A stretch of 59,549 nucleotides of DNA from a virus (IMGVR_UViG_3300025668_000006:1-59549); one strand, 5' to 3'; counted from the stretch's first letter, positions 1 to 8,209 are shown. Numbers and translations: made by a program. The notes: generated from the letters alone by a model not told the origin.

Positions 1-990
1 TAAACTATTAATATAATTTTGTAAGAAAGATAGTGTATCTTCTCCTTGGTCTACTATATTAACATCAGCAGTTGAATTGATATTATAACTATCTTCAATA
101 ACATTTACTTCGTTTGTGTGTATATCATTATGTAGTCTATCAATAAAGTCACCAAACTGGTTGACATCTGTTTTTTCTTCTACAATAACTTTGATAAAAC
201 AATCTTCATATTCACTTATATCCATATTACTATATGAATTTTTTTTATCATTGTATACTATCTTCTTAAACATATTGATAGGATTAGGAATTCTTGTTAG
301 TTCTCTTGTATCTGTATCAAAGATATGAAAACCTTTAGGACATTGATAATCTGACCAAGTAATCTCGTATTGTGTACCTAGATAAAAGATAGTACCATTA
401 TCTGATTTTCTATGATAGTGACCAGAATATACTTTCTCAAATCTTTTAAACAAGTCCATTTCTAAACCGTGTTCTTGGAAGTGTCCTTTGTGCATTTCAA
501 AACCTTTAACTTCAAGGTGACCCATACATATTTGTGCTTGACTTTCTGATATTGCTTTTAGACTTTCTTCTTCATTCTCTGGACATATCCAAGGTATGAA
601 TAGAATAGGCAAACCATCAAACTCAACCGTCTTTGGTTTCTCATATATAAATGGTTCGTTTACACCATCAAAGGTTGTAATTAGTTGTTGCATACTATTA
701 ATAGAGTTTGTGTTCTTATAGTATGTGTCGTGGTTACCTAGTATAATATGTGTATCAATCTTCATATCCCATAGTCTCTTCCAAAACTTATTTTGAAAGT
801 TATGAGCAGTATTAAAGTTAATAAATTTTCTTCTGTCTACTACATCGCCTAAATGTATTAAGGTTGTAATGTTATTCTCTTCCAAGTATGGAAAAAATAT
901 CTCATCATAAAACCGGTTAAAATATTTAATAAATGCAGGACTATCACTTCTTGCACCAAAGTGAGTGTCATTCAACAATGCTATCTTCAT
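1..990 (-). CDS. 47: Recombination endonuclease subunit gp47 (Mre11/SbcD family), partial at left edge
   Basis: The reading frame opens with ATG at 990 and runs off the window at base 1 without a stop, giving 330 residues that lack the C-terminus. Calcineurin-like phosphoesterase motifs appear in order: D8-x-H10 (NDTHFG), GDVVDRR at about 48-54, GNHD at 85-88, GHLE near 157 and GHYH at about 189-192. These are the two-metal ligands of Mre11/SbcD nucleases. In T4, gp47 pairs with the Rad50-like gp46 to process DNA ends for recombination-dependent replication; gp46 is expected just beyond the left edge. The start lies 2 bases after the gp55 stop, so the two genes are almost certainly co-transcribed from the gp55 promoter. 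Confidence 0.93.
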   Translation of the reverse strand, partial: MKIALLNDTHFGARSDSPAFIKYFNRFYDEIFFPYLEENNITTLIHLGDVVDRRKFINFNTAHNFQNKFWKRLWDMKIDTHIILGNHDTYYKNTNSINSMQQLITTFDGVNEPFIYEKPKTVEFDGLPILFIPWICPENEEESLKAISESQAQICMGHLEVKGFEMHKGHFQEHGLEMDLFKRFEKVYSGHYHRKSDNGTIFYLGTQYEITWSDYQCPKGFHIFDTDTRELTRIPNPINMFKKIVYNDKKNSYSNMDISEYEDCFIKVIVEEKTDVNQFGDFIDRLHNDIHTNEVNVIEDSYNINSTADVNIVDQGEDTLSFLQNYINSL

Positions 991-992
991 AA

Positions 993-1610
993 TTAAAAGT
1001 TCTCTAAATTTATCTTCGCTTTTCGGGTTCTCTTTAGTTTTGCACCTTTAGGTTTTGTTTCTATAGGTTCACTTGTTGGTTCTTGGCTTGGTAAGTTCTT
1101 TTGTAAGAATTCTGTAAATTGATTTTTAAAGTCTCTATCATCACCTGGTTGCAAAGTCATATCGTCATAGTTTGCATCCATAATAAGCTTATGTTTGATT
1201 GTTGTTTGTTTCTTTTCTTTCTGTATTCGTCTTACAAAGGCATAATAGATAATTTGTGTAAAGTATGCAAATGGATTGTTTGACTTCTCTGGATTAAAGT
1301 TACCTAGATATTGTAAACAATTCTCAATACCATCTGAAATCATATCGTCTCTAAAAGTATAATTGATAAAGTTAGGTCTATATGATAAGTGGTTTGCAAT
1401 CTTTAAAAAACATTCTCCAATGTAATTAGTAACCGGAGGTTTCTTTCTGCCTCTTGCTTCTGCTTTATTACATTTGTCTTTATACTCTACCATTGCAGCT
1501 AGAAACTCTTTGTTATTAACATAGTGTTCCTTCTTCGCCGGTGTTCGTATGCGTTTCTTTTTTTCAGGCACTTCTGCCGTTTCAATTTTTTTATCTGTTT
1601 TAGTTTTCAT
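993..1610 (-). CDS. 55: Late-transcription sigma factor gp55
   Basis: This 205-residue protein matches the compact T4 gp55 sigma-like factor that directs host RNA polymerase to TATAAATA late promoters. The core at about 75-130 has the sigma region-2-like run RDDMISDGIENCLQYL followed by FAYFTQIIYYAFVRRIQKEK. The N-terminus is a basic Lys/Arg-rich tail. The C-terminus ends in hydrophobic/acidic residues (INLENF), a likely equivalent of the gp55 sliding-clamp (gp45) contact; that part is inference. It has its own sigma70-type promoter (TTGACT-17-TATAGT) just upstream and is followed closely by gp47. Its presence explains the many TATAAATA boxes elsewhere in the window. Confidence 0.9.
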   Translation of the reverse strand: MKTKTDKKIETAEVPEKKKRIRTPAKKEHYVNNKEFLAAMVEYKDKCNKAEARGRKKPPVTNYIGECFLKIANHLSYRPNFINYTFRDDMISDGIENCLQYLGNFNPEKSNNPFAYFTQIIYYAFVRRIQKEKKQTTIKHKLIMDANYDDMTLQPGDDRDFKNQFTEFLQKNLPSQEPTSEPIETKPKGAKLKRTRKAKINLENF

Positions 1611-1619
1611 TATGTTCTC

Positions 1620-1648
1620 ACTATACTATATGTTGTTAAATAAGTCAA
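1620..1648 (-). promoter_or_regulatory. Sigma70-type promoter for gp55-gp47
   Basis: On the minus strand the -35 box TTGACT (1643-1648) is separated by 17 bases from the -10 box TATAGT (1620-1625). The -10 lies about 10 bases upstream of the gp55 ATG, so the leader would be very short. A second overlapping TATAGT at 1625-1630 is only 12 bases from the -35 and is less likely to be used. The -35 sits in GCTTGAC, the same heptamer found at the uvsY promoter. Confidence 0.72.
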
Positions 1649-1688
1649 GCACCTAACACTTTTAATTTTATTGGCACAGGCGCTTGAC
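1644..1688. repeat. Imperfect inverted repeat carrying both divergent -35 boxes
   Basis: GTCAAGCACC at 1644-1653 and GGCGCTTGAC at 1679-1688 are inverted copies with one mismatch in ten bases, spaced by 25 bases. Each arm contributes most of a -35 hexamer, one for gp55 (minus strand) and one for the plus-strand promoter. It may be a simple promoter duplication or a shared regulator site. Confidence 0.55.
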
Positions 1689-1712
1689 ATATATTGGATC
1701 CTATGTTATTAT
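1684..1712 (+). promoter_or_regulatory. Candidate plus-strand sigma70 promoter (antisense direction)
   Basis: TTGACA (1684-1689), a 17-base spacer and TATTAT (1707-1712) form a near-consensus promoter pointing to the right. Every gene here is on the opposite strand, so transcription would start near 1719 and run antisense to the 1754-2212 gene and uvsW. No plus-strand gene follows. It could drive a small or antisense RNA, or be fortuitous in AT-rich DNA. Confidence 0.45.
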
Positions 1713-1753
1713 CAGCGTGTCGCTGGGTAGAGATAGAGTCTATAGAGTAGCGT

Positions 1754-2212
1754 CTAGTGAATTGTACTTTTCTTTTTAATGTCATTAAAGGCCTCAAATA
1801 TTTCATCATACTCTTCCAATTCTTCTTCTCGCATTACTTCTCTATCCATAAGTCTTTCAGTTCTCGGATTGTCTTCTCGTCTCATAACCTTGTCGTGGTT
1901 TGTGTAGTCGCTAATAACTTGTGTATATGATTTAATCATTTCAGCACTTGCATTTGTAATAGTCAGTATCTTATCTTTAGGAATAGTAACCAATTGGTCA
2001 TTTGTATAAGCTGCCCACTTCACAAGCGCTATGTAGTCTTTGATACCAAGATTAGTAATCTGTGGTACATATTTTATTTCTAATGGTTTGTCTAATGTCA
2101 GCAACGGATTTCGTTGTTGATTTGCTACCTGAGGTATATGGCAAACAATATCTGTGCCATTCATAATCTTTACGATTTTAATTTCTGGTTTAGTTTCGTT
2201 GTTTTTGTCCAT
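1754..2212 (-). CDS. Hypothetical protein between uvsW and gp55
   Basis: This 152-residue protein is not identified with certainty. Its N-terminal half is rich in short hydrophobic beta-type stretches (IKIVKIMNGTDIVCHI, PLEIKYVPQI, LVTIPKDKILTI), a pattern that would suit a small Sm-like or OB-like barrel. The C-terminal third is charged and probably helical (REEELEEYDEIFEAFNDIKKK). It begins one base after the uvsW stop and belongs to the uvsY-uvsW transcript. Its position among replication/recombination and late-transcription genes suggests a nucleic-acid-related role, but this is inference only. Confidence 0.7.
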   Translation of the reverse strand: MDKNNETKPEIKIVKIMNGTDIVCHIPQVANQQRNPLLTLDKPLEIKYVPQITNLGIKDYIALVKWAAYTNDQLVTIPKDKILTITNASAEMIKSYTQVISDYTNHDKVMRREDNPRTERLMDREVMREEELEEYDEIFEAFNDIKKKSTIH

Positions 2213-2213
2213 A

Positions 2214-3698
2214 CTACTCCTTTAACTCCACATTATGTATCTCGTAATCAAAGTTTTCTTCGTTGTATATATTTATTCTTTCTCTAAAGTGTTGTAATGT
2301 ATAATTCTCTTTTTCTCCGTATGAAACATCATCTGATATATCATATAGTGTCGCATTAACTTTGTTATCACCTAGTCTTAAACCACGACCAATAGATTGT
2401 AAGTTTCTTATCCTAGACTTACTAGGACTAGAAAAAATAATATTATGTAAGTTTCGTATATTGATACCCGTTGAAAAGGTACCGTACGAAGCCACAATAA
2501 TAGCGTTATCACTCTTTTCTGTAATTGCTCTAATGTTTTCTCTATCATCTGCTGATACTCCTCCATATACAAAAAATACTTTACGACCATCATCTACTTT
2601 CTTTTCAATTAGTTCTTGTAATACCTTACCGTGTTTTTCTACAAATTGAAATAACAATAGTGTATTACCTTGAAGACCATTTGTCAAGTTCGTAATGTAT
2701 TTGTTTCTTGCTTTACTAGCACATAAGAAATCCATTTCTTCTTGGTAGTTCTTATCTTTTAAAAAGTCTTTACTATTCTTTCCGTGTTTAAGTATTAAAC
2801 AATGTATTTTAAAGTCTGCTAGTTGTTTCTTCTCTATCAAGTCAGTTGTACTCGCAACTCTATTTACAGCCCCGAATAGACCCTCTAGCACTAGTTTATG
2901 TGTCTTTGAACCATCTAGTGTACCAGTCATACCTATTCTATATTTACAATTAGTCATCTTTGTCATTATACTTGTAAGGGACTGGGATTTAAATAAATGT
3001 GCTTCGTCACCAAGTATACAACCAAATTGTGCAAACCACTTTTTAGGTAGTTTATATATTGATTGCCAAGTAGATATTACTACTTTCTTTGTTGTGTCTT
3101 TGTCGTGTCCTTGATATATTCTATGTATGTGTTTAGTATTATAACCATAGTCAGCAAAGTCTTTATATAATTGTTCTACTAGTGATGTTGTAGGTACAAT
3201 GATTAATACTTTGTTTGCTTTCTTTTCTTTAATTCTTAATAGTTGAAATCTCAATATAAGATATGCAATAAGTGATTTACCACTAGCAGTTGGAGATAGT
3301 AATAAACATCTATCTTCTTGTATTGCGTGATAGAAAGCATTGAATTGATAATCTCTAATAGTAATTTTAGGTATCTTTAATGCTTTACAAAATCTAGCAC
3401 ACTCTAACTTATCTAATGGTTTTGCTTTCTCTTTTATGTTAGATACAATTTTTATATTGTTATCTTCACAAAACTTTCTGATATATGGTAAGAGACCATA
3501 GTAAATCTCACCACTTGCATACTTAAAAAGTCTTATCTTTCCGTCCCAATATCTATTTCTATATTGAGGCATAAACTTATAACCAGGAACTTCAAATGTA
3601 AAAAACTCCGATAGTTCTCTACGAATATCGCTCTCGGCTTCTATTGAAAGATATACTTCGTCTTTCTTATCTAATATTAAATAACGATTTTCTACCAT
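2214..3698 (-). CDS. uvsW: UvsW-type DNA/RNA helicase
   Basis: This 494-residue superfamily-2 helicase is close to the length of T4 UvsW (about 500). Visible motifs are Walker A SPTASGKS with K141, the DEAH box in LGDEAHLF, motif III MTGTL and the C-terminal motif VI QSIGRGLRLG. The N-terminal region before the Walker A (about 1-110) corresponds to the UvsW substrate-binding domain. UvsW unwinds R-loops and branched recombination intermediates and helps switch replication from origin-dependent to recombination-dependent initiation. The gene lies directly downstream of uvsY, as in T4-like phages, with 3 bases between them. Confidence 0.93.
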   Translation of the reverse strand: MVENRYLILDKKDEVYLSIEAESDIRRELSEFFTFEVPGYKFMPQYRNRYWDGKIRLFKYASGEIYYGLLPYIRKFCEDNNIKIVSNIKEKAKPLDKLECARFCKALKIPKITIRDYQFNAFYHAIQEDRCLLLSPTASGKSLIAYLILRFQLLRIKEKKANKVLIIVPTTSLVEQLYKDFADYGYNTKHIHRIYQGHDKDTTKKVVISTWQSIYKLPKKWFAQFGCILGDEAHLFKSQSLTSIMTKMTNCKYRIGMTGTLDGSKTHKLVLEGLFGAVNRVASTTDLIEKKQLADFKIHCLILKHGKNSKDFLKDKNYQEEMDFLCASKARNKYITNLTNGLQGNTLLLFQFVEKHGKVLQELIEKKVDDGRKVFFVYGGVSADDRENIRAITEKSDNAIIVASYGTFSTGINIRNLHNIIFSSPSKSRIRNLQSIGRGLRLGDNKVNATLYDISDDVSYGEKENYTLQHFRERINIYNEENFDYEIHNVELKE

Positions 3699-3701
3699 CT
3701 A

Positions 3702-4130
3702 TTAAATAGCGCCAGAAGTAAACTTACGCCATTCAATAGCATCCTTGATTAGGAATCCACGATTTGATATTTGTTTGATTGTTTTATCCAGATAATCACA
3801 TATAGTTTTTAAGTAATCTACTTTTTGTTTTATCTTTATGTAATCTTCATCTGCTTCAATGTACTTATCAACATCTTGCTTTAGAATTTTTAAATTGAAT
3901 GGTTTAGTTTGATAAACTGCTGGGTCCGCTTTCCCTGTGTAATATTCCCACTTATGTAATTTTATAATCCTTAACTCACTTTCAGTTTTAGTAAGTAAAA
4001 GATTAAACTTATTGTAATGTTTCAAAAACTCATTATGTAGTTGTGGTGTTTTAAGAGCTTCAATATCAAGCTCAGTATCATTGATTTTTAATTTCTTATC
4101 TGAAAGTTCTTGTAATTCTTCTAATGTCAT
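3702..4130 (-). CDS. uvsY: UvsY recombination mediator
   Basis: This 142-residue protein is near the size of T4 UvsY (137). Recognisable family stretches are HKWEYYTGKADP in the middle and NRGFLIKDAIEWRKFTSG at the C-terminus, with a largely helical, charged remainder. UvsY loads the UvsX recombinase onto gp32-coated single-stranded DNA. It heads the uvsY-uvsW-hypothetical transcript behind a perfect-consensus sigma70 promoter, which fits early or middle expression by unmodified host polymerase. Confidence 0.9.
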   Translation of the reverse strand: MTLEELQELSDKKLKINDTELDIEALKTPQLHNEFLKHYNKFNLLLTKTESELRIIKLHKWEYYTGKADPAVYQTKPFNLKILKQDVDKYIEADEDYIKIKQKVDYLKTICDYLDKTIKQISNRGFLIKDAIEWRKFTSGAI

Positions 4131-4161
4131 AATCTAGTATCTTCCTCTAGTTTTAAGTATA

Positions 4162-4190
4162 ATTATATACTAAATCTAGTTATTTGTCAA
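4162..4190 (-). promoter_or_regulatory. Consensus sigma70 promoter for uvsY
   Basis: On the minus strand TTGACA (4185-4190), a 17-base spacer and TATAAT (4162-4167) match both consensus hexamers and ideal spacing. Transcription would start near 4155, about 25 bases before the uvsY ATG at 4130. The leader contains AGAGGA as a somewhat distant ribosome-binding site. The -35 is preceded by GC, giving the shared GCTTGAC motif. Confidence 0.85.
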
Positions 4191-4194
4191 GCTT

Positions 4195-4815
4195 CTATGA
4201 GGTATAAAGCGTAGAAGGTTTGCCGGGTTCAGCAAAAGAATAAGTCGTATATTTAAAGCTAACACTACTAGTTAAGTATTGAACATCACTTGCTTGTTGA
4301 CTATAATTTACGCCGGTTAACGAAACAGGAAATATATCTTTAAATCTTACTTCTTTAATCGGATTATTCTTTGCACTTAATATTGTTAGTGTGGCGTCAG
4401 ACAAAATACCTCCTTGAGGAGCAGCAGTTCCTTCTCTACCAGCATTTAGATTTTGACTATCTTTGCCTTGTGTAGGAAATCTATCTCTTCCAGAAGATAA
4501 CAAATTAGCATAATCGCTATGGTCTTCAGGAAAACCTAGACCTCTTAACCAACCAAATATCTCTTCATAGTTCTCTAACTTTTCGTCTATCATAAATGTA
4601 AGTACTAAATCTCCAAAGTCAAGTTTAGTTCCAGGCAAAGGTATATCTCTCAATGGAGTTACCTGTGTTGCATTGGTCATTTGTAGGCTTGGGATATTAA
4701 CTTCTGTACAAAAGTATTCTACCTTTGGAAGCTTTATGATATTAAACTTAAATTGCGTTGGTGACGCATAATCAAGTTGTGTTGGTTGTCGTGTTATTGC
4801 GTTTGTATTTGTCAT
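4195..4815 (-). CDS. Tail-tube-fold structural protein (gp19/gp54-like)
   Basis: This 206-residue protein resembles the T4 gp19 tail-tube fold. Shared features are a start like SPTQFKFNIIKLPKVEYFCTEV, a PGTKLDFGDLVLTFMIDEKLENYEEIFGWL core and a C-terminal SVSFKYTTYSF strand. It is distinct from the true gp19 at 11153-11680 and lies right after gp23, where related marine myoviruses carry a second tail-tube-like or tail-completion gene (gp3 in some annotations). A tube initiator/terminator role is plausible but not proven. An exact TATAAATA late box sits only 5 bases before its ATG, and a terminator separates it from gp23. Confidence 0.72.
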   Translation of the reverse strand: MTNTNAITRQPTQLDYASPTQFKFNIIKLPKVEYFCTEVNIPSLQMTNATQVTPLRDIPLPGTKLDFGDLVLTFMIDEKLENYEEIFGWLRGLGFPEDHSDYANLLSSGRDRFPTQGKDSQNLNAGREGTAAPQGGILSDATLTILSAKNNPIKEVRFKDIFPVSLTGVNYSQQASDVQYLTSSVSFKYTTYSFAEPGKPSTLYTS

Positions 4816-4820
4816 AATAC

Positions 4821-4828
4821 TATTTATA
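4821..4828 (-). promoter_or_regulatory. T4-type late promoter box, possibly leaderless
   Basis: TATAAATA on the minus strand ends 5 bases before the ATG at 4815. With normal T4 late-promoter geometry (box at -13 to -6) the first transcribed base would be the A of the start codon. Confidence 0.65.
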
Positions 4829-4880
4829 AGACCTAATAAACCCCTAGCAATCTGAATATACTGATATTATAATTTGGGCT

Positions 4881-4912
4881 AAAAAAAAGGCGACTTTAAC
4901 ATCGCCTTTTTT
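4881..4912 (-). terminator. Rho-independent terminator after gp23
   Basis: An 11-base-pair stem (4883-4893 with 4902-4912, containing GGCGA/TCGCC) has an 8-base loop and is followed on the minus strand by an unbroken run of Ts. It lies about 35 bases past the gp23 stop codon. The A/T runs on both sides mean it could also act on plus-strand transcripts. Confidence 0.88.
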
Positions 4913-4947
4913 CGTAAGATTGTCTACTATACAATCACTATTTGCAA

Positions 4948-6279
4948 TTACGCAAGGTTAGTGATTTGTACTTTTCTGTAGTATCTGTTAGCGTTTGCAG
5001 AACCTGAACCGTTAACAACAGCTGCATCGCCAGAACCTGCTTCAGCAAAAGGATTTGCTTGTAAGCCGTATCTAGTTTTGAAACCGATTTTCGGTTGGAA
5101 AGTGTCCTGACCAACTGCTCTAACCATTTGTAATGGCACATAAGGGCAGTAGAACATACCAGCGTCATAAGGTGAAGTACCTTTATAACCAACAACATAA
5201 AATTGTTTGCTTGCTTGGTTTGCACTATATGGATCAATGTACACTTTAAATCTGCCGTTTAATACTCCAGCAAAAGTGTTTCCTGTATCGTCAACAGATA
5301 AATTGTTGTTCAATGCAGGTGTATAGTCTAAAACACCAGCCATTTGTAATGCACTAGCAACATCAGAAGAACAGATAATAACATTACCTTTTCCTCTTCT
5401 TGTTCTTTGTGCGATAGCGTTAGCGTCTCTTTCTAGTTGGAACATAAGTCCTTTAAATCTTTCAACAGACCATCTACCGTTTGAGTCAGTATCTAAATCA
5501 AAGATACCAGCAGCAGTTGTGTCAGTTTGAGCACCTTTTTCTGAATTAACATAGATAGTTCTTACAACTTCTCTATTAATTTCAGCAAGGATTTCAGCAG
5601 AAAGAATATTCGCTAATTCAGACTCAGCGTCTAAACCGTGAATTGCTTTAAGGTCTTGTGCAAGTTCCATTGTGTACTCAGCTTTTAGAGCTCTTGACTT
5701 AGCAGTTACCGTTGACTTCTCAATTGAGAATGCCATTTCAGCAAAACTATTGTTCGCAGAGTCTCCTAATGCTTCTGCCGTAGCAGTAGACATTCCACCT
5801 TCAGCAGTATATGCTCCAGGTGACGAGTCGTTAAGTACAGCAGGATTTGTTTCTCCAGCAGATGATGTTCCAGCAGAACCGGGTACATTTGCTGTAGTTT
5901 TCGCAGCTGAGAATTGTGATTCAGCTTCGTCAAATAATGCTTCAGTTCCGTTTTGAGCCTTAAATCTGCTTCTCATTGCAAAGATAAGTCCAGTTGGACC
6001 AGACATTGGTTGAACGCCGGCAATATCGTAAGCGATAAGGTTCGGCATAGCTCTTCTAACTAAACTAATTAGGATTGGATCCCAGTTAGCGATAGATGAA
6101 CCAGTAGCGTTAGTAGGCGCAGTTTCAGTCATAAACTGAGCGTCTTCTTTTAGTGCTTTCTCTTGGTTTTCAAGGATAACACTGGTAACAGCTCGTTTAT
6201 AAGTATCCGTGATTTTTGGTAAATCAGGATGCTCTAATACTGGCTGCCACTTTTTTTGGTAGTTTTCAGATAAGTACAT
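4948..6279 (-). CDS. 23: Major capsid protein gp23
   Basis: This 443-residue protein has the T4 gp23 signature VRRAMPNLIAYDIAGVQPMSGPTG at about 70-95 and the C-terminal GYKGTSPYDAGMFYCPYVPLQMVRAVGQDTFQPKIGFKTRYG region. It forms the HK97-fold hexamers of the head. The first roughly 50 residues are helical and charged like the T4 prodomain; cleavage by gp21 may occur after E52 in FMTE-TAPTN, by analogy only. The start has a strong ribosome-binding site (AGGAGAGAGG). No exact late box is visible between it and gp22, so it may be read from the gp22 or gp21 promoters. A strong terminator follows it. Confidence 0.96.
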   Translation of the reverse strand: MYLSENYQKKWQPVLEHPDLPKITDTYKRAVTSVILENQEKALKEDAQFMTETAPTNATGSSIANWDPILISLVRRAMPNLIAYDIAGVQPMSGPTGLIFAMRSRFKAQNGTEALFDEAESQFSAAKTTANVPGSAGTSSAGETNPAVLNDSSPGAYTAEGGMSTATAEALGDSANNSFAEMAFSIEKSTVTAKSRALKAEYTMELAQDLKAIHGLDAESELANILSAEILAEINREVVRTIYVNSEKGAQTDTTAAGIFDLDTDSNGRWSVERFKGLMFQLERDANAIAQRTRRGKGNVIICSSDVASALQMAGVLDYTPALNNNLSVDDTGNTFAGVLNGRFKVYIDPYSANQASKQFYVVGYKGTSPYDAGMFYCPYVPLQMVRAVGQDTFQPKIGFKTRYGLQANPFAEAGSGDAAVVNGSGSANANRYYRKVQITNLA

Positions 6280-6321
6280 ATCTTGTTCCTCTCTCCTATT
6301 ATTATTTTATTAACTTGAACA

Positions 6322-7491
6322 TTAAAGTTTCAAGTCTTTTGTTTTACTAATAGCGGTAGTATAAGCAGCCATTGCATTAGATAAATCTTGTGTAGAATCT
6401 ACACCGCCATTATCAGCTACCGCATTATCTACTTCGCTGTCAGAATTAGCTTCTTTTTTAGCACCAAAATAACTTTCTTTGATAGTAGTTACCTTGTTTC
6501 TAAAATCTTCACCGTTTGAAAATTCAACTGCTTCAGTTAGTTTAGCAAATTTCTCTTTAGAGACATCTGTTAAATCCGAAGCAACATCAGCTAAAATGTC
6601 AGATTTTTCAAGTAAGTTAGTCTTACTATTCAATTCAACATTTTTCGCAATCTGTTCGTTAAGTTTATTTTCTAACGATTCGATTTTTGAAGCTTGGTCT
6701 TCTAACACATCATATTTTTCATCAGGTACATCTATATAGTGGTCTTCAAAAAGTTTTTTCAGACCAGAAATAAAGTCCTCAGCAATTTCGCCCTTGATAC
6801 CTTTTTCAATAGCAAGTTCGTTTTCTTTCATCCACTCGTTGACAACATAGTTCAAATAATTGTCTACCTTCTCAACTAGTTCAGATTTAGCTTTAGAGCT
6901 TTCTTCTTCAAATTTCTTATTATAGTCTACTTCCATTTCTTCAGCAATTTCTTTTACTTTACTAGTAATTGCAGCTTCAAAAATAGTAGCAGCCTTTGTT
7001 TTAAATTCTTCGGACAAGTCTGATTCACCAGAGGTCAAAGCGTCAATGTGTTCTTTTACATCAATGTCTTTAGCTTTCTGGTCAGTAGATTCCTCAGATT
7101 TTTCAGCAGATTTAGCGTCTTTAGTTTCAGCTTCAGATTCTTTTTTCATCTTATAGCCTTCTTCTTTTGACTCTTTATCTTTCTTTTTATCTAGGAATTT
7201 TTTCAGACCGTCAGGCATTTCTCCCTCGGAAATCTTCTCGCCTTCAGAATCAGTTTCTTCCTTCTTTACAGAAGGCATTGGATCCGCACTACCAGAATTT
7301 TTCTGTTGAGCGTCACCTGAAACTTCTTTAACTTTTTTAGTTGCGTCTGGATTACTATCTGTAGGTTTTACTACAGCAGCACCTAAATCTTCAGCACTAT
7401 TAGATAGTGGTGAAGTTTCAGCAGCTACAGCGTTCTTTTTAGGAGCGTCTGGAGCCGTCATTTCTACAACCTGTTTTTCTGTCTCGGCCAT
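6322..7491 (-). CDS. 22: Prohead core scaffold protein gp22
   Basis: This 389-residue, highly charged Glu/Lys-rich protein has long predicted helices and coiled coil (roughly 130-340), as expected of the T4 gp22 scaffold that fills the prohead and is later cut up by gp21. It is longer than T4 gp22 (about 270) because of an extended low-complexity N-terminal 120 residues. It sits between the gp21 protease and gp23, the conserved position. An exact TATAAATA box lies about 60 bases upstream of its start. Confidence 0.87.
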   Translation of the reverse strand: MAETEKQVVEMTAPDAPKKNAVAAETSPLSNSAEDLGAAVVKPTDSNPDATKKVKEVSGDAQQKNSGSADPMPSVKKEETDSEGEKISEGEMPDGLKKFLDKKKDKESKEEGYKMKKESEAETKDAKSAEKSEESTDQKAKDIDVKEHIDALTSGESDLSEEFKTKAATIFEAAITSKVKEIAEEMEVDYNKKFEEESSKAKSELVEKVDNYLNYVVNEWMKENELAIEKGIKGEIAEDFISGLKKLFEDHYIDVPDEKYDVLEDQASKIESLENKLNEQIAKNVELNSKTNLLEKSDILADVASDLTDVSKEKFAKLTEAVEFSNGEDFRNKVTTIKESYFGAKKEANSDSEVDNAVADNGGVDSTQDLSNAMAAYTTAISKTKDLKL

Positions 7492-7550
7492 ATTGAAGTT
7501 CTCCTTATTTCTTTTAAAAAAAATAATTATTTTCTTGTTTTGTTATAAGA

Positions 7551-7558
7551 TATTTATA
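7551..7558 (-). promoter_or_regulatory. T4-type late promoter box for gp22 (and gp23)
   Basis: Exact TATAAATA on the minus strand, 3 bases past the gp21 stop and about 60 bases before the gp22 ATG. The intervening leader contains an AT-only palindrome. Confidence 0.75.
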
Positions 7559-7561
7559 ATA

Positions 7562-8209
7562 TTACAATCCTTTAAGGAACTTACTAAATACCTCTGCTTT
7601 TGCTTCGGCAAGTTTTAGTCTTTTTGCTTCCTTAATGTATTGTTTATACTCTTCAATATCTCTTTCTTTTATTACACCATTGTCCCAAATCCATTCTTTT
7701 CCTTCCATAATGCCTTCTACGAAAGCGTCAGGAGCAGATGGGTCTGCCACAATGTCAGCTGCAGTTGCAAGGTAAAAGTCGTTTCCAACTCTTGCTTCAC
7801 CACCACGACTTCTCTCTAATGAACCCATACCACGAGAAGAAACGCCTAACTTAGCGCCTTCATCAATAAGATTTTTTACAATCTTACCGTATGGAGTGTC
7901 CATTATCTTTGCTTCACCGATAAAGTTGTTACCGTCTGGATAGAGTTTAGTAATCATATGACTTACTCTTTCCAAGTTAACCGTTGGTCCATCAGGATGT
8001 CCTAACTCACCAAACGCTCTTTTCTGTTCCACAAATTCTCTATTGTATCTACTAACTTCATTAGCTAGTGTTTGCTTAGGATAGACTCTGCCATTTCTGT
8101 TTTTGATTTCAGATTGCAAAAATACACCACGAATTTTGTAATTCGTTTTACCTTTAACTTCTTCGGTAATGTACTCTACATTTTCCAAAGTTTCTGTAAT
8201 TAATTTCAT
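7562..8209 (-). CDS. 21: Prohead core protein protease gp21
   Basis: This 215-residue protein matches the T4 gp21 prohead serine protease (212 residues). The family blocks are GVFLQSEIKNRNGRVYP at about 28-44, GELGHPDGP with H71, and LGVSSRGMGS with the candidate nucleophile S124/S125. The protease digests scaffold and trims gp23 during head maturation. It is preceded by an exact late box and followed by gp22. Confidence 0.95.
   Translation of the reverse strand: MKLITETLENVEYITEEVKGKTNYKIRGVFLQSEIKNRNGRVYPKQTLANEVSRYNREFVEQKRAFGELGHPDGPTVNLERVSHMITKLYPDGNNFIGEAKIMDTPYGKIVKNLIDEGAKLGVSSRGMGSLERSRGGEARVGNDFYLATAADIVADPSAPDAFVEGIMEGKEWIWDNGVIKERDIEEYKQYIKEAKRLKLAEAKAEVFSKFLKGL

Larger units (their letters stand above)
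1611..1753. other. Intergenic region with divergent sigma70-type promoters
   Basis: These 143 bases between gp55 and the preceding gene are one of the largest gaps in the window. They contain two back-to-back sigma70-like promoters whose -35 boxes lie in an imperfect inverted repeat, and a short hairpin-forming stretch at 1721-1752 (CGCT/AGCG outer stem, ATAG-AGT-CTAT inner hairpin). No convincing protein-coding frame or tRNA was seen here. Confidence 0.6.

Noticed and set aside
1716-1778. 20-codon GTG-initiated plus-strand micro-ORF after the antisense promoter
   Set aside because: The start would fall at or before the predicted first base of the transcript, it lacks a ribosome-binding site and overlaps the end of a solid gene.
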